From Sphingobacteriales bacterium 46-32 (GTDB lineage Bacteria; Bacteroidota; Bacteroidia; Chitinophagales; Chitinophagaceae), in NCBI GenBank assembly GCA_001898485.1, contig MKTY01000014.1:62001-126000 (forward strand): a DNA stretch of 64,000 nt, read 5' to 3'. This document shows, piece by piece, positions 41,143-50,159 of the stretch; the first letter of the stretch is position 1; each line of letters opens with the position of its first letter. Made by a program: the position numbers and the translations under genes. A model generated the notes under the pieces. That model did no database searches. It saw only the letters and a program-made list of their open reading frames with translations, and had not been told where the DNA came from.

Positions 41143-43122
41143 ATGGTTCGTCGTTTCAGTTATCTTTTTAGTCTTATTACAGCTTTAGGCATCGCTGTAT
41201 CCGGCTTTTCCAAAGAAGTATATCTCGATAAGCTGGATGTAAGCTACATGCTGCAGGATTGGGGTGGTCCCGTTGTCAACAAATCTGTGCTGGGTACTCC
41301 TTTTGCAGTGGCCGGGGTTAAATATTCCCGGGGCATCGGTACACATTCTGTGAGCAGATATATGCTGAAACTGGACGGTAAGGCTACTTCCATCAGTGGC
41401 TATGTGGGTGCCGATGATCGTAATGACTATGCAGGATCTATGGAATTTAAGATCCTGGCCGACGGGAAGGTTATCTGGACCAGCAATATTATGCGGAAAG
41501 GAATGCCGGCCCTCCGGTTCAACGTAGACCTTACAGGCAAACAGCAGATTGTGCTGATGGTGACAGAAGGAGGCGATGGTATCATGTATGACCATGCCGA
41601 CTGGCTGGAAGTTAAAATTGAAACCTCGGGCGAAGTGATTCCCCAAACAGCTTATCCGGAATCGATCGCTAAGGATAAATATATTCTCACACCCAAACCC
41701 AGGGAGACGCCACGTATTAACTCTCCCCGGGTATTTGGTGTGCGTCCGGGTAATCCATTTCTTTACCAGGTAGCTGCCACAGGCAAACGGCCGATGAAGT
41801 TTACTGCCTATCAGCTTCCAAAAGGGCTTTCTATCGACGAAAAAACCGGTTTGATAACAGGCACTGTAGAAAAAGCCGGCCGCTACTACATAGTGGTAAG
41901 AGCCGATAATGAACTCGGCGGCGATTTCAGAAGGGTGACTGTAGAAGTGGGTGATAAGATCGCATTGACGCCACCCATGGGCTGGAATAGCTGGAATTGC
42001 TGGGGACTGAATGTGGACGAACAGAAAGTGAAAGATGCTGCTGACTTCATGAGCCGGGAGCTGATCAATCATGGCTGGTCGTATATCAACATCGATGACG
42101 GCTGGGAAGCAAAAGAGCGCACCAAAGAAGGTGAATTGCTGGGCAACGCCAAGTTCCCCGACTTTAAACGCTTATCTGATTATATTCATTCCAAAGGCCT
42201 GAAGTTTGGTATCTATTCATCGCCCGGGCCTAAAACCTGCGGTGGTTATCTCGGTACCTATGCGCACGAAGCCATCGATGCCCGTACCTGGGCCAACTGG
42301 GGCGTGGATTATCTCAAATATGATTACTGCCTTTATAGTGAGATCGCTCCCGTGCCTACCGAAAACCTCATTAAGGATCCGTATATATTGATGGGTGATG
42401 AACTGCAGAAGGTGAACCGTGATATTGTTTATTGTGTTGGCTATGGAGCACCCAACGTATGGTACTGGGGGCAGGAAGCTAAAGGACATCAGTGGCGTAC
42501 CACCCGCGATATCACCGACGACTGGAATGTAGTAGTGGCAATAGGTGCATTTCAGGATGTATGTGCGCCGGTTACCAAACCAGGACAGTACAATGACCCG
42601 GATATGCTCGTAGTTGGCAAACTCGGCGGTGGCTGGGGCGCTAAGATGCATGATTCGAAACTCACCGCAGACGAACAGTACAGCCACATGAGTCTGTGGA
42701 GTTTATTGTCATCGCCTCTGCTCATTGGCTGCGATATGAATGCGATAGATGATTTTACTCTCAACCTGCTTACTAACGATGAAGTGATTGCCGTAAACCA
42801 GGACCCCCTGGTAAAACCTGCCAAAAAGATCGTTACAGAAAACGGACAGATATGGTATAAAGAACTGGAAGACGGTTCTGTTGCAGTAGGATTTTTTAAT
42901 ATCGATCCCTATTATATTCTCTGGGATAAAACCAAAGAAAAAGCTATTCAGAACCAGGAATATGAACTGTCTGTGGATTGGGCTAAACTGGGGCTTACCG
43001 GTGAATATACTGTCAGGGATTTATGGAAGCAACAGGATATTGGCAGGGCAAAAGGAAAGTACTCCGCCAAAGTACCCTATCATGGAGTTAAACTGGTAAA
43101 ACTAACACCAGTAAAAAAATGA
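41143..43122 (+). CDS. GH27-family alpha-galactosidase with NPCBM domain
   Basis: 659 residues. Signal peptide 1-23, then an NPCBM carbohydrate-binding domain (about 28-165; YSRGIGTHSVSRYML), an Ig-like putative domain (RPGNPFLYQVAATGKRPMKF ... GTVEKAGRYYIVV), and a GH27 catalytic barrel from TPPMGWNSWNCWG near 281. Nucleophile Asp in DYLKYDYC near 395, acid/base Asp in RTTRDITDDW near 453, and QDPLVKPAKKI before the C-terminal beta domain. It removes terminal alpha-galactose (or alpha-N-acetylgalactosamine) in the periplasm. This is the main clue to the substrate of the locus. Confidence 0.93.
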   Translation: MVRRFSYLFSLITALGIAVSGFSKEVYLDKLDVSYMLQDWGGPVVNKSVLGTPFAVAGVKYSRGIGTHSVSRYMLKLDGKATSISGYVGADDRNDYAGSMEFKILADGKVIWTSNIMRKGMPALRFNVDLTGKQQIVLMVTEGGDGIMYDHADWLEVKIETSGEVIPQTAYPESIAKDKYILTPKPRETPRINSPRVFGVRPGNPFLYQVAATGKRPMKFTAYQLPKGLSIDEKTGLITGTVEKAGRYYIVVRADNELGGDFRRVTVEVGDKIALTPPMGWNSWNCWGLNVDEQKVKDAADFMSRELINHGWSYINIDDGWEAKERTKEGELLGNAKFPDFKRLSDYIHSKGLKFGIYSSPGPKTCGGYLGTYAHEAIDARTWANWGVDYLKYDYCLYSEIAPVPTENLIKDPYILMGDELQKVNRDIVYCVGYGAPNVWYWGQEAKGHQWRTTRDITDDWNVVVAIGAFQDVCAPVTKPGQYNDPDMLVVGKLGGGWGAKMHDSKLTADEQYSHMSLWSLLSSPLLIGCDMNAIDDFTLNLLTNDEVIAVNQDPLVKPAKKIVTENGQIWYKELEDGSVAVGFFNIDPYYILWDKTKEKAIQNQEYELSVDWAKLGLTGEYTVRDLWKQQDIGRAKGKYSAKVPYHGVKLVKLTPVKK

Positions 43123-43162
43123 TCCGTCAATCCGTTTTTTCATCTTACAACAACCGAAAGAA

Positions 43163-44245
43163 ATGAATAGGAGAAACTTTATACGATATTCAGCCCTTGG
43201 TTCGGCAGCAATGTCAATAGGTACGGCTGGTATTGCCAATACAGGTCACCGCCCTGGTTTCAATATGGGCGACATAAAACCTATAGCAGGTTCCTGGTTT
43301 GAATTTCAGCACTTGCTTCCTGCAGAAGGAGAGTACTGGGATCCGGATCTGGCAAAGTTTACCGAAGCGCAGTGGAAGGAAAAAGTAAAGGAAATAAGTG
43401 AGCTTGGTTTCGAATACCTGGTAATACAGGAAGTGGCGCTGGACGGAAAATCTATTTATCCGTCAAAACTCGTACCGCAATACAAACTGGGCTGTGCAGA
43501 TCCGCTGGAGGCTGTACTGGCAGCCGGCGATGAAGTGGGGATGAAGTTCTTTTTGAGTAATGATTTTTGGGATGATTGCCAGAAAGGAGAATTCCTGATG
43601 ACTGACCCCGGTATTAAGAAACTGCGTAATGGCGCCATGGAAGAGATCGTAAAAAAATACGGTCATCATTCCAGCTTTTACGGATGGTATTTTCCCAACG
43701 AGTCATACCTGATGCCTTATTTTGATGAGAAGTTCATTAAATATGTGAATGAGTGCTCGCATGTAGCGCGCTCACTGCAACCGGCTTCTTTTAACCTCAT
43801 TGCACCTTATAACATTAAAGCCGAAAAGTCGGATGACCAATTTGTAAAACAGCTGGAACGAATGAATATTGATGTGATAGCCTATCAGGATGGCGTGGGG
43901 GTGAATCATACAAAGCTGGGCGAGCCGGCCAAACATTTTGAAAACCTGTATAAGGCACATCAGAAAGCAGCCCGCTCCAGGATATGGGCAGACATGGAAG
44001 TGTTTTATTTCGAAAAGGGAACCAAAGACAACCTGCTGCCCGCTGATTTCGAGACCCGCATTCTGCAGCAGATGAAAGATCTGTCGCCTTTTGTTGACAA
44101 GATCCTTATCTATCAGTATATCGGTTGTTTCAATAAACCAGGCACTACTGCCTACGCCGGCCATCGCAACCAGGAGTCGGTACGGTTGTATAATCAGTAT
44201 AAATCCTGGCTTGACAAACGAAATAAATCTGTAACGGGCGTTTAA
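43163..44245 (+). CDS. DUF4434 protein, putative glycoside hydrolase (paralogue 1)
   Basis: 360 residues with a Tat signal (RRNFIRYSALG). The DUF4434 TIM-barrel core begins IAGSWFEFQHLLPAEGEYWD and LGFEYLVIQEVALDG. Two glutamates stand out: E180 in FYGWYFPNES and E279 in RIWADMEVFYFE. The same two positions are glutamate in the paralogues at 48792 and 52834. This is the arrangement of strands 4 and 7 in clan GH-A retaining hydrolases, so a periplasmic glycosidase is likely. It starts 41 bp after the alpha-galactosidase. Substrate unknown. Confidence 0.82.
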   Translation: MNRRNFIRYSALGSAAMSIGTAGIANTGHRPGFNMGDIKPIAGSWFEFQHLLPAEGEYWDPDLAKFTEAQWKEKVKEISELGFEYLVIQEVALDGKSIYPSKLVPQYKLGCADPLEAVLAAGDEVGMKFFLSNDFWDDCQKGEFLMTDPGIKKLRNGAMEEIVKKYGHHSSFYGWYFPNESYLMPYFDEKFIKYVNECSHVARSLQPASFNLIAPYNIKAEKSDDQFVKQLERMNIDVIAYQDGVGVNHTKLGEPAKHFENLYKAHQKAARSRIWADMEVFYFEKGTKDNLLPADFETRILQQMKDLSPFVDKILIYQYIGCFNKPGTTAYAGHRNQESVRLYNQYKSWLDKRNKSVTGV

Positions 44246-44277
44246 AGCCTGCTGTTGAACCTATTAAAAAAGATTGC

Positions 44278-45825
44278 ATGAACCGATTGATTTTTTCTTT
44301 CCTTACCCTGTGTCTGTTTTCTGCATGCGCGGAAAAGAGCAGTGATAGTGCCGCAACGGGAACTAAAAAAGAAATAAGCAAAAAAGAGTTATTGGATAAA
44401 ATCAAAGGAGGATGGGCTGGCCAGACTGTAGGGGTTACATTCGGCTGGCCCTCCGAATTTCGTTACCTGGGTACGTTTATCCAGGATTATGAAACCATTC
44501 GCTGGCATGATGATTATGTGAATGAAGCGATGACCACTTTCCCCGGTCTGTATGATGATGTGTATGTGGATCTCACATTTGTGGAAGTGTTCGAAAAGCT
44601 GGGCATACATGCACCGCTCGATTCTTTTGCTGCTGCTTTTGCCGGCAAAAAATATGAGTTGTGGCATGCCAATCAGGCAGGCAGATACAATCTGCAGCAG
44701 GGCGTGCCGGCAGATAAATCAGGTCACTGGCTGCATAATCCGCATGCCGATGATATCGATTTTCAGATCGAAGCAGATTTTGCAGGACTCATGAGCCCGG
44801 GTATGCCGGGAGCCGCTACCGCTATTGCCAATAAACTGGGCCGCCTGGTCAACTCGGGCGATGGATTGTATGGCGGTATATATGTGGCAAACCTGTATGC
44901 ACTTGCATTTGCCAACGACAATGTACCTTTTATTGTGGAGGAGGCCCTGAAAGCCATACCGGCACAGAGCAAGTTTTATCAGTGTATTGCCGATGTAATT
45001 GCCTGGCATAAAAAAAATCCGACTGACTGGAAGCAGACCTGGTTTGAGATACAAAAAAAGTGGGCCGAAGAAGATGGCTGTCCCAATGGCGTCTTTCATC
45101 CGCTTAACATCGATGCCAAGTTAAACGCCGCTTATGTGGTTACCGGACTCCTGTATGGAGAAGGTGATTTCACCAAAACACTCGAAATAGCTACCCGCCT
45201 GGGCCAGGACTCGGATTGTAATCCGGCTACCGCAACAGGTGTGCTGGGCGTAGTGAAAGGATACAGCAATATTCCTGAGTACTGGATAAAGCCATTACAG
45301 AAAGCAGAACAACGTAATTTCTCCTATACCACACTTTCACTCGAGAAAGTGTACGAGCTGGGCTATAAACATGCCCTGGCAAATATCGAAGCCAATAAAG
45401 GAGATATCTCCAAGGAAACAATCGTATTTCCTCAGCCCGAAATAATATCAGTACCCTTTGAAGAAAACTTTGCCGGTCATTATCCGCAGCGATTTATTCC
45501 GCTGGGAAAATACTTTTCCGATGAATTTAGTTTTGAAATGGAAGGCATTGGGTTTGTGATACGCGGGCATGCTGCCAAAAAGGTCGCTGATGCAGAAAAT
45601 CACATTTTACGGGCCGCACTGTTTGTCGATGATAAAGAGGTAGAAGTGGCCAATTTCCCAACTGATGCTATCAGCAGCAGGACCGAATTATTCTGGCAAT
45701 ACAAACTCCCGCCAGGTAAACACCGCATACATATCAAGGTGCTTAATCCAAACCCTTCTTATGAATTCAGAACGGTTGATTGCCTTGTGTATGGCGACAA
45801 GAAGAATATCGGACAAAGAAAGTAA
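44278..45825 (+). CDS. ADP-ribosylglycohydrolase-fold lipoprotein
   Basis: 515 residues. Lipobox LFSACAE (Cys 17). Residues about 35-345 have the ARH/ADP-ribosylglycohydrolase fold: KIKGGWAGQTVGVTFGWP, the metal-site pair YDDVYVDLTF near 95 and GQDSDCNPATATGVLG near 310-325 with the expected Asp residues. A beta-rich C-terminal domain follows (VPFEENFAGHYPQRFIPLG ... PPGKHRIHIKV). True ADP-ribose is an unlikely substrate outside the cytoplasm; family members in sugar loci may act on other glycosides or phospho-sugars. Envelope-anchored, probably periplasmic. Function is inferred. Confidence 0.85.
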   Translation: MNRLIFSFLTLCLFSACAEKSSDSAATGTKKEISKKELLDKIKGGWAGQTVGVTFGWPSEFRYLGTFIQDYETIRWHDDYVNEAMTTFPGLYDDVYVDLTFVEVFEKLGIHAPLDSFAAAFAGKKYELWHANQAGRYNLQQGVPADKSGHWLHNPHADDIDFQIEADFAGLMSPGMPGAATAIANKLGRLVNSGDGLYGGIYVANLYALAFANDNVPFIVEEALKAIPAQSKFYQCIADVIAWHKKNPTDWKQTWFEIQKKWAEEDGCPNGVFHPLNIDAKLNAAYVVTGLLYGEGDFTKTLEIATRLGQDSDCNPATATGVLGVVKGYSNIPEYWIKPLQKAEQRNFSYTTLSLEKVYELGYKHALANIEANKGDISKETIVFPQPEIISVPFEENFAGHYPQRFIPLGKYFSDEFSFEMEGIGFVIRGHAAKKVADAENHILRAALFVDDKEVEVANFPTDAISSRTELFWQYKLPPGKHRIHIKVLNPNPSYEFRTVDCLVYGDKKNIGQRK

Positions 45826-45940
45826 GCGATAACAGGATTTTACAGGAGTATTTGACGAAAAATAAAATGATAATGCCGGGAGGCGCACAAGCGTCTGCTG
45901 CATGCATATCTATGCGTATTTTCTGAAAAACTGTATTGTT

Positions 45941-47368
45941 ATGACAAGGCGCTGGTTTGTAAGTATGATGATGGTGCTGCTGTTGCCGGTAATTTCTATC
46001 GGGCAGTACACTGCTGTGCAGGGTTACGTGCTGGATAAAGCATCAGGCAAAGGTATAGCGGGCGTGGTCGTAAGTGATGGATACAATGTAGTTGCCACTA
46101 ATCTCAAAGGACGGTATTCGTTTATCAGGCATCCGTCAGCAACCTATGTATTTCTTTCCACGCCAGCCGGATTCCGCATAGCGCATGCGGAAGGTGTTCC
46201 TTCTTTTTATACAAAACTTACAGAAGGCAGCAGCTATAATTTTTACCTCGAAAAAGAAACGGTGAGCGATCAGAAACACCTGCTACTCGTGGGTGCCGAT
46301 CCACAGCCCATGACAAACGAAGACGGGAAGAAATGGTTGTCATTTGCTCAGCAGTATTTTCAGCCAGTACTGGAGCGGCATAAGGGTGTTCCGGCCCTGG
46401 GTATCATGTGTGGCGATATTGTGGGTGACACACATGAGTTGTATAAAAACCATAAACAGGCATTGAAGGCAATCGGTATTCCTTTTTTTCAGGTTTTCGG
46501 TAATCATGACGCTGATTATGGGGCACGCTCCGATGACCTCTCTCAGCAATCTTTCCGAGAAGCATTTGGCCCGGAATACTATTCGTTTAATAAAGGCCGC
46601 ATTCATTACGTAGTACTGGATAATGTGTTTTACATGGGAAAAAACTTTACGTATACGGGGTATGTGACCGAAGCCCAGCTGGCCTGGCTCGAAAAAGATC
46701 TGAAACATATTCCCCGGGGCAGCACTGTAATCGTCTCTACACATATCCCGGTTGATTTCGATACGACCACTGTGGCTGGTCGCACAGCAGTGCCGGAGAG
46801 TGCCGGTATGTCAAATAAAGAACACCTGTACAATATTCTTGCGCCATATAAAGTTCATTTCATGGCCGGACATACACACTGGAACCAGAAGTTTGAAAAT
46901 GCGGCCGGATTTCATCACATACATGGAGCGATGTGCGGTGAATGGTGGCAAAGTCCAGCCTCGTCAGACGGAACACCGCTTGGTTTCGGCGTATATGAGA
47001 TAGATGGAGATAGCCTGACCTGGTATTTTCAAAGCGCCGGCGAAAGCAGAGATTATCAGATGCGGGTATATGAGCCTGACAGTTTGGGAAGGTTTATGGT
47101 CAACATATGGAACTGGGATGCGGGATGGAAAACCATTTGGCAGGAAGATGGTCGCGATGCAGGTGAATTAAAACGGTTTGCCGGGTATGATCCGTTTATG
47201 ACGGCGTTCAACAAAACCCTGCCGCAAAGCTGGTCATGGGTAAAACCTTCGCTCACCACACACTTGTTTGAAGGAAGAATAACACCCGGTACAAAATCGG
47301 TAACCGTAAAGGCTACCGACAGGTTCGGGAAAGTCTACACAGCATCAATCCAGATTTCTGTACAATGA
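45941..47368 (+). CDS. Calcineurin-like metallophosphoesterase (paralogue 1)
   Basis: 475 residues from MTRRWFVSMMMV; the in-frame Met at 45902 lacks a signal. After the signal peptide comes an N-terminal beta domain (VQGYVLDKASGKGIAGVVVSDGYN), then the phosphoesterase core: GADPQ near 121, CGDIVGD, GNHDADYG, and GHTHWNQ near 310. The first motif reads D-P-Q rather than D-x-H, as in the paralogue. A C-terminal domain (SVTVKATDRFGKVYTASIQISV) follows. It overlaps the esterase gene downstream by 4 bp. Likely hydrolyses phosphomono- or diesters on a glycan in the periplasm. Confidence 0.87.
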   Translation: MTRRWFVSMMMVLLLPVISIGQYTAVQGYVLDKASGKGIAGVVVSDGYNVVATNLKGRYSFIRHPSATYVFLSTPAGFRIAHAEGVPSFYTKLTEGSSYNFYLEKETVSDQKHLLLVGADPQPMTNEDGKKWLSFAQQYFQPVLERHKGVPALGIMCGDIVGDTHELYKNHKQALKAIGIPFFQVFGNHDADYGARSDDLSQQSFREAFGPEYYSFNKGRIHYVVLDNVFYMGKNFTYTGYVTEAQLAWLEKDLKHIPRGSTVIVSTHIPVDFDTTTVAGRTAVPESAGMSNKEHLYNILAPYKVHFMAGHTHWNQKFENAAGFHHIHGAMCGEWWQSPASSDGTPLGFGVYEIDGDSLTWYFQSAGESRDYQMRVYEPDSLGRFMVNIWNWDAGWKTIWQEDGRDAGELKRFAGYDPFMTAFNKTLPQSWSWVKPSLTTHLFEGRITPGTKSVTVKATDRFGKVYTASIQISVQ

Positions 47369-48789
47369 GAATAAAATCGTTCCATATCGCTGGTTGGTGT
47401 TTAATGCTGAGTATGTGCAGCTGGCTCAATCTGTCGGCGCAATTGCCATTAAAACTACCCGATCTGCTTTCTGATCATGCCGTATTACAAAAGAATGCCA
47501 CGGTAAAATTGTGGGGCAGGGGACCTGGCTCCTTTGAATTGAAGATCGTAGCATCGTGGAGTCCGGCCGATACAATCAGGCTGCAGATTGGAGCGGAATG
47601 CAGCTGGGTTACATCACTTCAGACGCCGGCAGAAAAAGGTCCGCACAGTATTGTTTTTATCTGCGGTAATGAAACAAAAAAGATTTCCGACATCCTGCTG
47701 GGCGATGTATGGCTTTGTGCCGGCCAGTCCAACATGGAATTTAATTACGACTGGGGTATCAACAGGAACGATAGCAACTACAGCATCGTGGAGAATAACG
47801 AGATCCGTTTTTTTGAAGTAGAAAAAAACTATGATGAAATACCGGTGAGTGACTGCCGGGGAAAATGGGTGAAATGTGATCCGGTGAGCGCTTCAAAATT
47901 CAGTACAGTTGGTTATTTCTTTGGAAAAAACATTCAGCAAAATACACAGACACCCATAGGGCTGATAGGCGCTTACTGGGGTGGTACCAATATACAGGCC
48001 TGGATGCCCTCTGCAGCATTGCCGCCCGTATCTGAAAGACAACAGGGCACCTATATAGAACCGTATGGCTGGGCGCCCAAGGGAATAAGCACCTTATTCA
48101 ATGCCATGATTTATCCGCTGCATCGCTACAGCATAAAGGGATGTATCTGGTATCAGGGCGAAGCCAATGTAGACTGGGAGTGGAATAGCTATGGCGTGTT
48201 GCTGACTTCGCTGGTAAAGTCGTGGCGCCATCTTTTTGAAAATCCTTTTTATTTCTATGCGGTGCAGGTGGCTCCCTGGAATGGGTATAAGAAGCTACGG
48301 GCAGCAGCATTACGCGAGCAGATTGAAAATGCCGGCCGGTCCATTCCCCGATATGGCTCTATCGCTATTCAGGATCTTGTACCGGATACAGCCAATATTC
48401 ATCCCGATCGTAAAAGGGAAGTCGGGCTTCGCTTATCGGACCTCGTGCTGAAAGAGGTATATGACCAATCTGCCTTTCAACCCTATCCTCCATCTATACT
48501 AAAAGTTGATTTTAAAAACAGATCGGCGCTGGCCACTTACCAGGCAACCGGTGCGCTGCAGGCAAAAGGCACGAACATATCCGGATTTCAGCTGGCCGGA
48601 GCCGATTCGGTGTTTTATCCGGCCAAAGCGCAGCTGCTCCGGAATAATAAAATAGAAGTGAGCTCGCCAAAAGTAGCAAAGCCTGTTGCGCTCCGCTACT
48701 GTTTTGAGAATACTGCAGTGCCCAATCTGTTTGATAAGACAGGGTTGCCTTTAAAACAATTCAGGACTGATCATTATATAATCTATTAA
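47365..48789 (+). CDS. Sialate O-acetylesterase-like enzyme
   Basis: 474 residues. Signal peptide ending WLNLSAQ, a beta-sandwich N-terminal domain, and a SASA/SGNH-type hydrolase core: LCAGQSNMEFNYDWG near 117 (nucleophile Ser in GQSNM), GLIGAYWGGTNIQAW near 193, IWYQGEANVDWEWNSY near 258, and the late Asp/His part NIHPDRKREVGLR near 345. Members remove O-acetyl groups from sialic acids or other acetylated sugars. It overlaps the preceding metallophosphoesterase by ATGA and the next gene starts 2 bp after it, so the three are translationally coupled. Confidence 0.87.
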   Translation: MRIKSFHIAGWCLMLSMCSWLNLSAQLPLKLPDLLSDHAVLQKNATVKLWGRGPGSFELKIVASWSPADTIRLQIGAECSWVTSLQTPAEKGPHSIVFICGNETKKISDILLGDVWLCAGQSNMEFNYDWGINRNDSNYSIVENNEIRFFEVEKNYDEIPVSDCRGKWVKCDPVSASKFSTVGYFFGKNIQQNTQTPIGLIGAYWGGTNIQAWMPSAALPPVSERQQGTYIEPYGWAPKGISTLFNAMIYPLHRYSIKGCIWYQGEANVDWEWNSYGVLLTSLVKSWRHLFENPFYFYAVQVAPWNGYKKLRAAALREQIENAGRSIPRYGSIAIQDLVPDTANIHPDRKREVGLRLSDLVLKEVYDQSAFQPYPPSILKVDFKNRSALATYQATGALQAKGTNISGFQLAGADSVFYPAKAQLLRNNKIEVSSPKVAKPVALRYCFENTAVPNLFDKTGLPLKQFRTDHYIIY

Positions 48790-48791
48790 TT

Positions 48792-50105
48792 ATGAAAAGA
48801 TATTTGCTTGGCCTATTATTGTTGGCAGTGCAATTGAACTGTGCACATAAAGAAGTTAATTCCGTTAAAACGACGGGTATTACTGTTCCTAAATCAGACG
48901 GAACGTTTATTCAAAGCTACCTGGTCAGAGACTGGACCGATGAGCGGTGGCAACGCGAATTTGCCGCACTGAAAGAAGCCGGTATGCAATACCTCATTCT
49001 TGGTTCCACGCTCAATACAGATAACGACGGAAAGACATACGCTATATTTCCTACTTCACTCCCCGGGGTAACAAACCGGTATGGAAATGATATTGTGGAA
49101 AATTGCCTGCGCAATGCAAAGGCTGCCGGCATGAAAGTTTTCCTGGGACTCAACTTTGATGAAAAATGGTGGCAGGCCAATTTTACGCTGGAGTGGATCA
49201 CTGCCCAAATGGAGTTGGGTAATAAACTGGCTGGTGAACTGATAACCCGGTATAAAAGCCGTTACAAAGAAACCATGTATGGCTGGTACTGGGTTTGGGA
49301 AGTAGATAACCTGCATACTACTACGGCCCAGTCGCAAACACTGCTGGCAAAAGCACTGAATGTTAACCTCGATTACCTGAATAAGGAAACTCCTGATATG
49401 CCTTTTATGCTTTGTCCGTTTTTTAATCACAGGCTTGGCACGGCGCAGGAATCGGCAACCATCTGGACAAACGTTTTCCGGCAAACCAACTTTAAGAAAG
49501 GCGATATTTTTGCGCCCCAGGATTGTGTGGGTGCGGGTGGCCTTACAATTTCAGTGCTGGGTGAATGGTTTGCTGCACTCAAAAAAGCTGTTGATACCAA
49601 ACCCGGACTTCAGTTCTGGGTAGATACCGAAACATTTGATCAGCGTTTCTGGACCAGCGCCACGCTAGACCGGTTTGTAAAACAGATGGAAATAGTAAAA
49701 CCCTATGTGTCGAACTATATCACCTTTGCCTATAGCCATTATTACAGCCCCTGGAAAGACAATCCCCAGTTTCATAAAGATTACCTCTACTACCTGAAAA
49801 ACGGAAAGCTGCCCGATACGGAAGTGTCTGCCGATATTCAAAATGCAGATCTGATTACATTAACCGATCTGTCGAAAGAATTTGTATGGTCGGTAAGAAG
49901 TGGTTCCGAGGCAAATGTAGCCGGCTATCGTTTATATCTCAACGATGAGCTTTATGCCGAATGGCAGTATAAACCCGGCGTGCAGAAAGATATGCGTGTG
50001 AAGATAGCAGCGAATTCGCTGCGGGAAACTAACCGGTTTTTTGTAACGCCTTACTCTGCTTCGGGAAAAGAAGGCGCCGGTAAACGTATTACTGCCGGCC
50101 GGTAA
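48792..50105 (+). CDS. DUF4434 lipoprotein, putative glycoside hydrolase (paralogue 2)
   Basis: 437 residues with lipobox LNCAHKE (Cys 17), so lipid-anchored unlike its Tat-exported paralogues. Core starts DGTFIQSYLVRDWTDERWQREF and LKEAGMQYLILGSTL. Conserved glutamates E170 in YGWYWVWEVD and E280 in FWVDTETFDQ align with the pair in the other two. About 80 extra C-terminal residues form a beta-rich domain (VWSVRSGSEANVAGYRLYLND), fibronectin-like. A periplasmic or surface glycosidase acting on the imported glycan is inferred. Confidence 0.8.
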   Translation: MKRYLLGLLLLAVQLNCAHKEVNSVKTTGITVPKSDGTFIQSYLVRDWTDERWQREFAALKEAGMQYLILGSTLNTDNDGKTYAIFPTSLPGVTNRYGNDIVENCLRNAKAAGMKVFLGLNFDEKWWQANFTLEWITAQMELGNKLAGELITRYKSRYKETMYGWYWVWEVDNLHTTTAQSQTLLAKALNVNLDYLNKETPDMPFMLCPFFNHRLGTAQESATIWTNVFRQTNFKKGDIFAPQDCVGAGGLTISVLGEWFAALKKAVDTKPGLQFWVDTETFDQRFWTSATLDRFVKQMEIVKPYVSNYITFAYSHYYSPWKDNPQFHKDYLYYLKNGKLPDTEVSADIQNADLITLTDLSKEFVWSVRSGSEANVAGYRLYLNDELYAEWQYKPGVQKDMRVKIAANSLRETNRFFVTPYSASGKEGAGKRITAGR

Positions 50106-50159
50106 TACATTTCGCAAATCAACAGGAAAATAACCGTATAATCCGATAAAACAGAAGAC

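Noticed and set aside
41185-42072. 295-residue minus-strand ORF opposite the alpha-galactosidase
   Set aside because: Antisense to NPCBM and catalytic-domain sequence; composition rich in His/Ile/Cys is typical of shadow frames.
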